Below are positions 39,961 through 50,599 of a DNA stretch of 64,000 nt, piece after piece. Under the pieces are notes generated by a model that ran no database searches, was not told the origin of the DNA, and saw only the letters and a program-made list of their open reading frames with translations. The stretch is taken from positions 47,269,309 through 47,333,308 of the forward strand of contig OZ038517.1 of NCBI GenBank assembly GCA_964036315.1, in the 5' to 3' direction. Position numbers and translations under genes: made by a program. How positions within the stretch are numbered: the stretch's first letter is position 1; the number at the start of each line of letters is the position of its first letter. This DNA is from Acanthosepion esculentum. Lineage: Eukaryota; Mollusca; Cephalopoda; Sepiida; Sepiidae.

Positions 39961-42265
39961 CAGAGGTGGGCAACTCTTGGCATGTGTGCCAAATCTGGCA
40001 TGCCGATGACTTGTTTCTGGCATGCAAAATTTATTCATTAGATTCCCTTTTTGACTTACTTTTATTCTTTCTCCTCTTTCATGCACATCATTATCTCATC
40101 TATTTTTATTTTCCGCCCTTTACAGATTGTGCAGAAGGTCACTATCATCAAGTAAGAAATGATCTCATTCAAATGAAGATATATTAAAGAATACTGGACT
40201 CAAAAATTTTGGCATGATTAAGAAAGACAATAAACCCTTATGTATCTCTGTTCCAAAACAATCGTTTGTAGGACTTTTTCTGTAAAGAGACATTTTGAAA
40301 ATGTTCATAAGAACTTAAGTAATAAACCTCACGAGGAACAAAAGAGAATTAATTTCTCGTGAACTGAGCAAGACAAAAAAAACAAGCTGATACATTTATG
40401 GACATTATTTCAGGTTAGGCTTAGTTCCAACTGCTAGTTCTGAGATTTCAAAAGTTATTATTTAAGAAGCTTGGCTATAGTGTGCACCTTCAGAAAAGGA
40501 AAAGATTATTCAGCCCATAAAAGATTTGTCTGTGAATAGGAAAACAGTTAAGCATAGATACTTAATTTAGAAAGAAATACAGCTGAACAACAGACAAAAG
40601 AATTATCTCAATGTAAGTTTTTTTTCTATTTGTGTTGAAAGTACAAACATTACATCATCAGCTCGGCTAGCCATATTTTCTCAGTTTTGTAGAGTGATGA
40701 TTGTGAAAAGATGGTTGCTCTTGTAACATTACCTGAGTGTACTACTGGGGCTGAAATATGTAAGGCAGTTGTGAACGAATTATCGACTTGACAAATTAAC
40801 ATTTCAAAAGTAGTATCTGCCACAATAGATGGTGCCCCCATCATGACTGGTGAAAAGGCGGGATTTGTACATCTGTTTGCAAAAGACATTGGTCATCCAC
40901 TAATAGGTTTTCATTGCATCATATGTGAGGAGGCTTTGTATGCAAAAGCTGGCCAAAAGGAACTTCAGGAAGTGATGCAAACAATTACCAAGATTGATAA
41001 TTATATTTCTGCTTGGGCTTTTTGAAATTTTACTGAATGAGGTAGAATCTCGATATAAAGGACTGAAAATTTACAACAGATTACTGAGATTTGGTTCTAA
41101 AAGAATTTGTTGAATGCTTAGATGAAATAAAGCTCTTCTTACCAAGAATTATCTGACATCATGTCGGTTTGTAAACTTATGTTTTTTGCAGATTTTTGTA
41201 AATATTTAAATGACTTAAATATTAAATTACATACAGGGCTCACATAAGACACTTGATGTTATGTTTGCTTATATAAAGGTTTTTCAAATGAAACTAGAAG
41301 TTTTTAAGAGGGATGATGTGGTGACTAAAAGAACAAGGTATTGTACTCACCGAGGGTAGGTCGGGAAGGGGGAGTATGTGCTGTGGCGGCGGCATTGTCT
41401 AAGATAGTAATTTCTCCCAGGCCAAACCAGGGCCAAGAGATTGACGATTATTATAGACACTCTGGCCTCGTCGTATGACGTTGAACGAGACCTAGAATCA
41501 TGTTGAACGAGACCTTGAGAGTTTAAAAGGTGCTACTTACAGTCGCACAGATGTTTTCTCTACAGATCCTTTGTAGAGCTCACTTGTTACGCAGAGGAGA
41601 GTATCGCGTGTTACTAGTCATTTGACTTTTGTTACCGTTACAAGGAAGACTTCACTTGTAAGCAACGTCAGACTTTTCGTTGCAAGCCTAGAAATCGTCT
41701 TTCTTTCCCCCCTCCCTTACTCGTCGGTGAGATAATCCCGACAATGAAGATATTTAGACATTTCCCAAACCTAGTACATCAATGATCTCCCAAAAGATCG
41801 CAGAACAGACCGCCAATGTCTTCCAAAGCTGTTTGTAAACATCATCGAATCAACTGTTGGGCAGTTCTTTACAAGATTTGATAAATTCAGAGAAATGGAA
41901 GAGACAGCAAAATTCATTAAGTTTCCATACAGTATCAAACAGAATGAACTAAACTTGTAAATGTTTCCATGGATAGACATGGATAATTTTGAAATGCAGT
42001 TGATTGAATTTCAGAGTTGCTCAATTTGGAAGCAGAATATTATTGACTTGGAAAATATTGAAAAGGAACGATTAGAGATCGGAATATCAGAGAGAAATGT
42101 GGAAAACAGAATATTAAGGACTTGGAAATTATTCATTCCAGAAAATTTTGTCTGTTCAAAAAAACCTTTCAACAGCATTATTATCCATGTTTTCATCTAC
42201 ATATGCTTGTAAATCTTTGTTCTCAGTGATGAACTTTGTTAAGTCTCCTAACTGGGGTAGTGTGT
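39961..42265 (+). pseudogene. hAT-type transposase relic (GTF2IRD2/ZBED-like group)
   Basis: The left terminus CAGAGGTGGGCAACTCTTGG has the hAT consensus form. Inside, broken frames give INISKVVSATIDGAPIMTGE, KAGFVHLFAKDIGHPLIGFH, CIICEEALYAKAGQKELQEV, then CLDEIKLFL, and after an insertion FEKFREMEETAKFIKFPYSI, WIDMDNFEMQLIEFQSCSIW and LRTWKLFIPENFVCSKKPFN. In the hAT family DGAP(x)M(x)G and HC(x)IHxE contribute to the RNase H-like fold, and the last block is the C-terminal dimerisation region. The segment normally reading KVRWLSRG is lost and no right terminus was found. Confidence 0.85.
41342..41743. mobile_element. ~400-bp LTR-like insertion in the hAT relic
   Basis: A GC-richer block interrupts the hAT coding sequence. 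It begins TGTACTCACC and ends CCCGACA, so TG...CA termini are present, and contains TTTAAAAGG (possible TATA-like site) and a C-rich 3' part. The ends also share a weak inverted similarity (CTCACCGAGGG / TCGTCGGTGAG). I could not find a clear target duplication, so solo LTR versus another nonautonomous element is unresolved. Confidence 0.5.
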
Positions 42266-42536
42266 AGTGCATGTATATCTCTCAAGATTACTAAATATAA
42301 ATCTGATATAAAATTATCAATTGATAATATATAAAGAGTCAAGTTTTCTGTCTCTAGTTTTATCTGATGTTTTCCTTTGAAAGTGGCTATGGTTTAGTGC
42401 TTTTTAAATGTAGTTCTGAAGGTAAATAAATGTATTTTGTTTTTCATATACATCATTCATAAGGAATTTAAAATTAGCAAAAGATTATTTTTAATTATAT
42501 TTTACTGTGTTTTTAATCAAATTAAAATATATAATG

Positions 42537-42539
<3 letters not shown>

Positions 42540-42572
<33 letters not shown>
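42540..42572. repeat. (TA)n microsatellite
   Basis: About 16 TA units, preceding the PLE-like block at 42600-42815. Confidence 0.96.
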
Positions 42573-42575
<3 letters not shown>

Positions 42576-42599
42576 ATGATATATTATCAATATCAAAGG

Positions 42600-42815
42600 A
42601 AAAAAAGGTTTTAAAAGAAGAAAGAGCCAGGAACATGAACGTCTGTCGAAAGTATTCGTACAGCTTACAGGTTCAAAGCCCAAAGAAAAAACCCGACACG
42701 AGTAAACAACTAACTAAAAAAGTGCTCAATACAAAAGTAGAGCGGACCTAGTCAAACCTAGAGAACCAGACAAACCTACCAATGTTTCACCCAAGCGGAT
42801 CATCAGGAAATTATA
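42600..42815 (-). repeat. PLE-like terminal block with CTGATGA ... GAAAC motif
   Basis: On the minus strand, CCTGATGATCCGCTTGGGTG then AAACATTGGTAGG lies beside (TA)n, followed by CGGGTTTTTTCTTTGGG and TGAACCTGTAAGCTGTACG. The CTGATGA/GAAAC spacing with a short hairpin is hammerhead-like; stem II has only two or three pairs, so activity is unlikely. Confidence 0.45.
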
Positions 42816-42883
42816 TATATGTACACATATATATAATTATATATACATATCCTTATATATATATATATAATTATATATATGTG

Positions 42884-42965
<82 letters not shown>

Positions 42966-42969
42966 AATC

Positions 42970-43027
<58 letters not shown>

Positions 43028-43063
43028 TATATAATTATATATACATATATATATATACAAATC

Positions 43064-43137
<74 letters not shown>

Positions 43138-43173
43138 TATATAATTATATATACATATATATATATACAAATC

Positions 43174-43217
<44 letters not shown>

Positions 43218-43253
43218 TATATAATTATATATACATATATATATATACAAATC

Positions 43254-43299
<46 letters not shown>

Positions 43300-43483
43300 T
43301 ATATAATTATATATACATATATATATATACAAATCCTAATATATATATATATATAAGGATTTGTATATATATATGCATATATAATTATATATATGTGTAC
43401 ATATATATACACCCATACATGCTAATATACACACACACACACACACACACATATATACACATACATACTTATATAAATGAATA

Positions 43484-43527
<44 letters not shown>

Positions 43528-43568
43528 TACACACACATGCACTCATACATATACATATGCATACATAG

Positions 43569-43644
<76 letters not shown>

Positions 43645-43660
43645 GAGTCAATGCCAGCAC
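42816..43660. repeat. Large (TA)n block with a higher-order unit and CA tracts
   Basis: About 850 bp of TA-dominated sequence. A unit containing GTACACATATATATAATTAT and TACAAATCCTAA is repeated at about 43019, 43131, 43209 and 43291, with reversed partial copies at 42870 and 43355, separated by (TA)n of varying length. (CA)n tracts lie at 43432-43450 and 43569-43594. Open frames here are Tyr/Ile artefacts. Replication or assembly length errors are likely in such tracts. Confidence 0.92.
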
Positions 43661-44310
43661 ATGTGCCCAGCTTGTTTATATGCGTTTACACACTATGAGC
43701 ATGCCTAAACTTGACAATGCTTCACTGAATCTGTTTGTGTACAATTTTATTTCATTGCATAAAAAGCCACTTCCTTCCATTTCATTAAAATGTAAAATGT
43801 TGTCTGTGGTCGTATCCCCCAGGGTGGTTACTTCCACGTTGCAAAACATGCAAGAGGCAGAATGCCAAAATGAAGAATGAGGAAGGGAAAAGATTCGGTG
43901 TGGGCGACAGAAGAGCATATTGCGATGCACTTAAGAAAATGAGATATTGTCGGCTGCTCACCACTTTTCCAGTCCATGGCTCGAAACATTAGCGCAGAAA
44001 TCTTCACAAGGAACAAGTAAATAGGGAAACATCTCAAGGATCCAAGAACAGCATCTCATACCCCTTTTAACGCAGTATCATAATCATCAAACAAGAAGAG
44101 AAGGGTCCATTTTCCAAATTGTGGTTCAACCTATTCAAAGTGAAATTGTTTTTGTTTTCATGTGTGTAAAATCACTTGTAAATGAATTGTTTGAAGTCCC
44201 GTAATCTTTAGAAAGGATTTTTGATTAATCTTAGTGTTTGATCCAGATTAACAATGTTGGAGCTGAGGGAAAAGAAGGAGTTATATTCTTGCTTCAATCA
44301 GATGGCGAAT
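43661..44310. other. No gene recognised
   Basis: A stretch with a less biased composition and overlapping open frames on both strands (43676-43930 minus, 84 codons; 43828-44037 minus, 69 codons; 43680-43880 plus). None resembles a family I know, but with 18.0-18.9 and 50.9-51.9 kb this is among the places where a host exon could hide. Confidence 0.4.
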
Positions 44311-44314
44311 TTAA

Positions 44315-45790
44315 ACTGATTGAAAATTAACATTATTCAATTATACTTACCTTTGCAGATTTTTATATATATTTGTTCGAGGCTAGAATTTCAGGTAAAA
44401 TCCGAGTTGACTTATATAATAAATATAACCTGTTTGGAATTAACATCATTCAGTTATGCTTAGCTTACAGTGCTGAAAAGCATTTATGTATTTGCTGTAA
44501 GGTAAAATTTTACTTTCAAGTTCAATTTTACCTGTATAGTGATGTAATGGAATAACCTGTCACCCCCATGTGTGACTACACTATGGGTAGTAACTACCTA
44601 TAAGTATCTGTAAGCCAACGGACTACAGAGAATCTTTTTCGGCTTGCTAGTCGAACTCTCTGCCTCTGAGCAGAGAGAAATCCGGATAAGGCTATGCCGA
44701 AGGACAGAGTCTCATTCAGGGAGGTAGACCGACCCGATACCGTTTATGCAGGCTCTACGGGGATTTTTTGGCCAAGACTAAGGGCTCGGATGTCTCATTA
44801 AACTTGGCCTTGTGCCACATCTACCCACGTGCGTGGGTGGGTGGGGGGTCTAGTAAATACCGACTAGCTGGAATCTGTTCTGGCTGTGCTGGTCAAACTC
44901 TCTGCCTCCGGGCAGATAGGAAACCGGACGAGACTCTGCCCTTTGGCATAGCCTCGTCCGGGAGGTAGACAGACCCGAACCCATTTATGCAGGTTCTATA
45001 GAGAATTTTTGGCTGAGCCTACAGGCTCAGATCTTCCACGTCAAACTCGGCCTTGTGCCACATCTACCCTCGAGGAGGGGGGATAGTAAATATTGACTAG
45101 CTGAGATCTGTTAAGTATGACTCAGACTTAGGCGAGATCTACCGACCTTCTCACTACTGGATTGACTTGTGGCGACCTTGTGCATAACTGTTACCTTTAT
45201 TCTTATTGTACTGGGTTTTTTTTTACAATAAACCTTTACTTATTTTATCAACCTTGTTTTTCAAGTATATATTCCTATTAGCACAGAATATAACATATAG
45301 TAACACCTTGCATCTTAGTGGCTTTATTGCCTTGCTTGTGCGTGAAATGATTAAAACAATTAAATATAACCTATTTGAAATTAACCTTATTCAATCATAT
45401 TTATCTTACAGTTTCCAAGACCTTTTATATATTTGTTGTAAGGTAGAATTTTGGGTGAAATTCAAGTTTATCTATATAGTAAGTATAACCTGTTTGAAGT
45501 AAACATTATTCAATTATACTTACCTAAAAGTGTTCCAAATTGTTTACATATTTGCTGCAAAGTAGAAGTTTGCTTAAATTCCACGTACTTATGTAGTAGA
45601 TATAATCTGTTTGAAATTAATATTATTCAAGTAGCTTACAGTGTTCCAGATCCTTTATGGTAGAATTTTACATAATTACTTATACAGTAAATGTTTTAAA
45701 TAAATGTCAATTAATTATACTTACCTTATAGTAAGTTGGAATCCTTTATGCATTTGTTGCAAGGTAGAATTTTATTTAGTTTCCACCGAG
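44315..45790. repeat. Tandem ~115-125-bp repeat array interrupted by a solo LTR
   Basis: Units share ATAACCTGTTTGAAATTAAC, ATTCAATTATACTTACCT and ATTTGCTGTAAGGTAGAATT. Two units precede the LTR (44315-44535) and about four follow (45358-45790). Between the LTR and the third unit is a 55-bp LINE-A 3' end (GCCTTGCTTGTGCGTGAAAT). Units are diverged, so the array predates the LTR insertion. Confidence 0.82.
44540..45295 (+). mobile_element. Solo LTR, 756 bp, with 5-bp target duplication
   Basis: It begins TGATGTAATGGAATAACCTG and ends GAATATAACA, flanked by a perfect TATAG duplication (44535-44539 and 45296-45300). It contains CTATAAGTATC (TATA-like, ~44599) and AATAAA at 45227-45232. The middle carries a 243-bp tandem duplication: GGCCTTGTGCCACATCTACC recurs at 44807 and 45050, and CTCTGCCTCxGGGCAGA-type segments recur. 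The 278-bp LTR at 57797-58074 lacks this middle part. No internal retrotransposon coding region is present, as expected after LTR-LTR recombination. Confidence 0.92.
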
Positions 45791-46039
45791 GGTTCCAGAT
45801 AATTCATATCTGGAATATGTGGTAAAATCTCACACAGACATATACGATGTCAGCTACTAAAGTTTATCTGTGGATATTATTTTGTCTTGACTATAATAAA
45901 AATAGAGTTAATTGTGTTGATAGAAATCTTGATTACTCATGAGGAAAATAAAACCAGTACAGTTGAAGAATTACTAAAATGTTGCCAGCATTTTTTGATA
46001 GCATCAATTTATTTATTTATTTACAAATATATATATATA

Positions 46040-46095
46040 GTCATCCACAGACAGACTGTTTTGCTGTATCACAGCTCATCAGTGTGGCTAGACGT
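46040..46095 (-). ncRNA. Hammerhead ribozyme, type I, G12 mutated
   Basis: CTGATGA, stem II GCTGT/GAT/ACAGC, stem III ACA/TGT and stem I CCACA/TGTGG are all present, but the base after stem II is A instead of the invariant G (AAAAC in place of GAAAC). G12 takes part in catalysis, so little or no cleavage is expected. Confidence 0.85.
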
Positions 46096-46353
46096 CCGGT
46101 TGCCTCTGGCTAGAATCGAAAACCGGCTGAATTCGCGTCAGTCGGAAATTTTACCCTGAAGCCGTTGGCGCACAGCAAAGAAGAAGGTGAATTTAAGCGT
46201 ATTTATTTTTAGATAAACACACAGTGACTGAGAGAACTCGATTCGATTTACCGAAGAGTCTTGCATTATTAGCCGTAATAGTCACTGTTTACAAACCCAC
46301 ACATCCTCCCCAGAGAGCTCAACCGAAATAAATTTTTCAGGAGCATATATATT

Positions 46354-46411
46354 GTCATCCACAGACAGACTGTTTCGCTGTATCACAGCTCATCAGTGTG
46401 GCTAGACATCC
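46354..46411 (-). ncRNA. Hammerhead ribozyme, type I, all core bases intact
   Basis: Same layout as 39196-39249 on the opposite strand: CTGATGA, stem II GCTGT with loop GAT and ACAGC, GAAAC, stem III ACA/TGT, cleavage triplet GTC, and stem I CCACA/TGTGG with the outer GTC/GAC helix conserved. The only change from copy 2 within the ribozyme is one base in the stem II loop. Confidence 0.9.
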
Positions 46412-46635
46412 AGTTGCCTCTGGCTAGAATCGAAAACCGGCTGAATTCGCGTCAGTCGGAAATTTTACCCTGAAGTCGTTGGCGCATGACAGAGAAGAAA
46501 GTGAATTTAAGCGTATTTATTTTTAGATAAACACACAGTATATATATATATATAGTTTACGAAAAACTAGGTAATCCGTATGGGTAGACCCAATGAGGAT
46601 AAAATCCAGAGAACTCAATGTAAATCAGAGCTAAT

Positions 46636-47142
46636 AATTTAAATAAAAACAGACCACTTTAAGGTTCCGTATAATAAATTATTTCACCACAGCCCTTTTA
46701 AAGGACCGCGGATCATCAGATTTTACTTCCAAAAGTTGAAACGAAAAATGAAAAGAAATTTACACATTTATGACGGGCAGTAATAAGTATATGTAAATTA
46801 ATGAATTGAGGAAGTGAGGGGGGAGAGGGACATCATTGAGTTAGATGTAACATTTCTATTCTTTCAAATTTAAATTTTTAGAGGAAATCCAGACAGTGAC
46901 ACATTAAATCATTTAACTTAACGGAAGTTATATATTGATATGGAAGGGGGAGAGGAGAAAAAGGCATAAAGAGAAAAAGAAAGAAAGAAGTCATGAGAGA
47001 AAGTGTCATTAACTTTCTTTGGAATGAATGGCCCGAAATAGACGCTGTTGTTTTGCTTTACTTTGAGAGTTCATAAATATTACAATGTTTGATATAAATT
47101 TGAATGTTTAAACAGTCTACAAGGAATTTAATTATATGTTTG
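46636..47142. repeat. Dispersed ~500-bp repeat, copy 2 (hammerhead-like hairpin)
   Basis: Second copy of 7184-7650, same orientation. On the minus strand CTGATGA (46713-46719), a hairpin and GAAA (46682-46685) are all retained. A change relative to copy 1 (GGACCGCGG in place of GGACAGCGG) turns a U-U mismatch in the predicted stem into a G-U pair. An oligo-T run follows at 47142-47152. Confidence 0.82.
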
Positions 47143-47200
47143 TATTTTTTTTTAAAAATGGACGCTAGGGATAGTAAAGATTCAAAAATTACTTAGAGCA

Positions 47201-47260
<60 letters not shown>
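47143..47260 (+). repeat. LINE-B C-terminal scrap and (TA)n
   Basis: GATAGTAAAGATTCAAAAAT plus TACTTAGAGCAGCAAAATA equals the start of the 114-bp unit of the array at 48480-49370. (TA)n at 47205-47260 (about 27 units) joins it to the PLE block. Confidence 0.7.
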
Positions 47261-47261
<1 letters not shown>

Positions 47262-47262
<1 letters not shown>

Positions 47263-48010
47263 TCATTAAATAATATAGACATACTATGTCTGTTTATTTT
47301 TTACAATAATCCTTCCTAGCCTTCTAATTATCTTCTTGTTGTTAATGTTGGAAATTCATCAAGGAAGGCGATGTAGTTCTTGTTAACCCAACTACTTTTG
47401 ATATTTTTTTTTTTTTTAAGCTTATCACCCCAAGCAAGGCTGGAGGCCACTAGCACGCAAGGGGTTACAGAAGGTTTGGAGGAAGAGCAGATAGGAGTGG
47501 TAAAGGAGAGGATGTGGAGAAAGATAGTGGATCGATCAAGGCCAGGGGGTTACAGAAGATTTGGAGCGAGAGCAGATAGGAATGAAAAGTGAAAGGATGT
47601 GGAGAAGGGAAGTGGATAGATCAAGGCAACTGGAGATGTCGATTGACGTTACACCTAAATAGTTGGAGATTGTATTTGTCAGGGAAACAGAAATAAGGAA
47701 GGGAGTTCCACAGGCGAGATGTGCGAGACATGAAGCTATTGGAGTAGAAGAGACGTCTACATCTAACAGTTTCAATGGTGAAGGGGTGGGAACGGGATGC
47801 CAGCCTCGTAGGACGTTTAAATTCATGAGGCCTAGGAACCAGCAAAAGCAGCTCCTCGGAGCAATTACCGTGAAAGTATTTGTAAAAAAGACAGAGCAAG
47901 GCAACGTCGCGTCTGTGAGAGAGCAACTGCAGACGAGATGACAGATCTCCTCTGAGATCATTCTCAGGAGTGAATTGCAAAGGCAAACTTAATGTAATTG
48001 TAATCGTTGT
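47262..48010 (-). repeat. PLE 5' terminal block split by LINE-A
   Basis: 47262-47400 matches the minus-strand PLE block of 18920-19070 (ATGTTTCATTAAATAATATA; TTCATCAAGGAAGGCGATGT; TTGTTAACCCAACTACTTTT). It continues after the LINE-A copy at 47942-48010 (TCCTCTGAGATCATTCTCAG; TAATTGTAATCGTTGTGATG). The two halves are contiguous in the uninterrupted copy at 18.9-19.15 kb, which fixes the LINE-A insertion point. Confidence 0.83.
47401..47941 (-). repeat. LINE-A 3' part nested in a PLE
   Basis: Poly-T (47404-47416), then CTTATCACCCCAAGCAAGGC, two tandem 84-bp 3' UTR units, then the complement of LWNSLPYFCFPDKYNLQLFR, HEFKRPTRLASRSHPFTIET and FYKYFHGNCSEELLLLVPRP, ending in the complement of LSSRLQLLSHRRD. 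In the frame 47621-47986 the C-terminal ORF is open for ~110 codons, making this one of the youngest-looking LINE-A copies. Confidence 0.88.
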
Positions 48011-49400
48011 GATGGTTCTACAGAAGGATATTCAGAATACCATGGACTGAATATATGAGTAACTAGGAAGTTTTAAGGAAAATGGAAACAAAAAGGATGA
48101 TTATATTTAGAATAAGAAAAGAGAGTGGATACACATGTGTACTAGAAATGAGGAAAGAGGGCTTGGAAAATTTGACACTCACAGGACATATTGAAGACAA
48201 GAGAGACAGAGGAAAGGATTGAGTAACGTACCTAACAAGCTTATTTAAATGGAGGGCAGAATAGCATCTAGGATATATGGTGAAAAATCAAACTTTCCTA
48301 ATAGCTACAAAGGAGAGGAAGTTCTGAAGAGCCATTGTACGTCAAATAAGATTTCCATTTTGTAAAGCGTCATATGTTATCTTGAGCAACAAAATACAGG
48401 ACGTTGTGGAGAGCAATGAACATCTAGTTAACAAGTTTGTGTAGATGGATTGCAGAGCAAGAACAAAGAGGGATATTAAAGAATCAAAAATTACTTAGAG
48501 TAACAAAATACAGGAAGTTGTGGAGAGCCATTATCCCTTAGATTCAGAAGGAACACGACACAAAAAGTATTTAAATGCTTAGAGGGCATAACCAAGACAA
48601 GAGGTTGGGTTTGGAAAACTGTGAATAACTTAATGGATTTGTGAGAATGGATTGCAGAACAAGGATAAAGACATGTGATAAACATTCAAAAATTACTTAG
48701 AGCAACAAAATACAGGACGTTGTGGAGAGCCATGATCACCTACTTAATAGATTAGTGTGAATGGATTGCAGAGCGAGTACAAAGAGGAATGGTAAAGATT
48801 CAAAAATTAGTTAGAGCAACAAAACACAGGACGTTGTGGAGAGCCATGATCACCTATTTAATAGATTTGTGTAAATGGAATGTAGAACCAGGACAAAGAG
48901 GGATGGTAAAGATTCAAAAATTACTTAGAGCAACAAAACACACGACGTTGTGGAGAGCCATGACCACCTATTTTAATAGATTTGTGCAAATGGAATGTAG
49001 AACAAGGACAAAGAGGGATGGTAAAGATTCAAAAATTACTTAGAGCAACAAAACACAGGACGTGGTGGAGAGCCATGATCACCTATTTTAATAGATTTGT
49101 GCAAATGGAATGTAGAACAAGGACAAAGAGGGATGGTAAAGATTCAAAAATTACTTAGAGCAACAAAACACAGGACGTTGTGGAGAGCCATGATCACCTA
49201 TTTTAATAGATTTGTGCAAATGGAATGTAGAACAAGGACAAAGAGGGATGGTAAAGATTCAAAAATCACTTAGAACAAATAAAATATAGGATGTTGTGGA
49301 GAGCCATGATGACTTACTCAATTGATTTGTGTGAATCGATTGCAGAACAAGGACAAAGCGGTTTATGGTTTCAAAAATTACTAAGAACAGTAAATGGGGA
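48011..49400 (+). pseudogene. LINE-B C-terminal fragment with 114-bp amplification
   Basis: 48015-48330 encodes RIFRIPWTEYMSN, EVLRKMETKRMIIFRIRKE, LEMRKEGLENLTLTGHIEDK, RDRGKD, VTYLTSLFKWRAE and FLIATKERKF, i.e. LINE-B from the PWTEH motif to near the end, broken by stops. The final portion (KWxxEQGxGxxxKxQKLLRATKxRxLWRAMI) is then repeated in the array described separately. Confidence 0.87.
48480..49370 (+). repeat. 114/115-bp minisatellite derived from the LINE-B C-terminus (about 8 units)
   Basis: The unit contains GATTCAAAAATTACTTAGAG, AGGACGTTGTGGAGAGCCAT and TTGTGCAAATGGAATGTAG; it encodes MVKIQKLLRATKHRTLWRAM. Starts at 48791, 48905, 49020, 49135 and 49250 give steps of 114, 115, 115 and 115 bases, so most units shift frame. 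Outer units are more diverged than central ones, as expected for growth from the middle. Confidence 0.94.
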
Positions 49401-49984
49401 GAGCCATATCCTGAAGGGTGATGGCAGAGGATATCATATTTGCTGAAACATTGTTAATAAAAGAAAACCTGAATGAAATAGTTTTAGTAATACATGAAAA
49501 AAATGAGGCAAATGCAAATTAGAAATTAAAAACAAAAAAAGAATGGATTTTATTTTTCGTCTTTATTGGGAAATTTCAGACAGTGTTCTAATGATGTTAA
49601 AAATGATAAAACTATGAGGAAATGGGAATTACGCACATCTTAGCTTCTGCGCTTAGTTTGTCAGTATGAAAATAGCCATATAATAAAATATCTTTTTCAT
49701 TAGAGAAAAACTGAAAATTTGTTGGCCGAGGAAGATCACATAATTGGTTTGTCTACACCACTTCTTGCAATGTAAATTGAATCCCCAGCTGCTGTTTGGC
49801 GTGCTCGGATTTTCAAGGGGAAACAAAAGTTATTTCCTTAGCATGGTAAATAACAGTCCAAGTCTATTGCTTTATAACCTTTGCTACTAAATCTCATGCT
49901 ATAACGGTGTTGAGCCCATAAGAGCTGCCTTGTCCTTCCAGCTCTCCCGATCTTGGTAGAACATCAGAATGTCCTCTAGCACCA
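49401..49984. other. No gene recognised
   Basis: Unassigned. 49412-49455 (CCTGAAGGGTGATGG ... GCTGAAACATTGTTAATAAA) again shows a CCTGAAG/GAAAC pair like the PLE and SINE-A terminal blocks, but there is no further similarity. Confidence 0.4.
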
Positions 49985-50440
49985 GATTAATCTGCTGGAG
50001 GTTCTGGTGGATGTTGTCCTTCCAGCAGCTATATGGTCAGCTAAGAGGTCATCTTGTGTCTATAGATGGTGGCTCAAATTGGTAGATGATCCTAGTGCAT
50101 GGGGCCAGATTGATCTGCTGGAGGTCCTTGTGAACGATGTCCTTCCAGCAGCTACATGGTCTGCCACGAGGTCGGCTCCAGTCAGCAGATGGCGGCTCAA
50201 ACTGGTAGATGACTCTAGTGGACCCTTGTGAACAATGTCCTTCCAGCAGCTTCATGGTCTGCCACGAGGTTGGCTCCAGTCTGCAGATGGCGGCTCAAAC
50301 GGGTAGATGACTCTGTTGGGTGGGGCCAGATTGATCTGTTGGAGGTCCTTACGAATGATGTCCTTCCAGCAACTACTTGGTCTGCAGATGGCAGCTCAAA
50401 CTGGCAGATGACTCTAGTGGAATGGTCATAAGGTCATTGC
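49985..50440. repeat. Imperfect ~110-125-bp tandem repeat (about 4 units)
   Basis: Units contain ATGTCCTTCCAGCAGCTACA, TGGTCTGCCACGAGGT and GGCGGCTCAAACTGGTAGAT. The array is GC-richer than its surroundings. Open frames on both strands follow the repeat and show no family resemblance. Confidence 0.82.
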
Positions 50441-50599
50441 AGGACATGACCAAGCCAGCTAATATTAGATATTGAATTGTCACCATTAAACAAAATTTAA
50501 CCAAACCAAACTTTGATACTTTACAAATTACTTAGTTCATTCTATTGAAGTATATTGATTAAAATTTGCTTTATTTATAGGAGATTGATTGGTTTTTGT

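Larger units (their letters stand above)
46030..46545 (-). mobile_element. HHR-SINE copies 3 and 4 as a tandem dimer
   Basis: Read on the minus strand from 46540: a partial 5' region, tRNA-like segment, ribozyme copy 4 (46354-46411), a short TA spacer, then a complete unit (46345 down to 46096) with TTTGTAAACAGTGACTATTA, A/B-box-like segment and ribozyme copy 3 (46040-46095). The predicted cleavage sites are at 46049/46050 and 46363/46364, so the RNA between them is 314 nt. The two units are nearly identical over the shared 190 bp. Head-to-tail repeats joined at a hammerhead are the hallmark of retrozymes. Confidence 0.87.
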
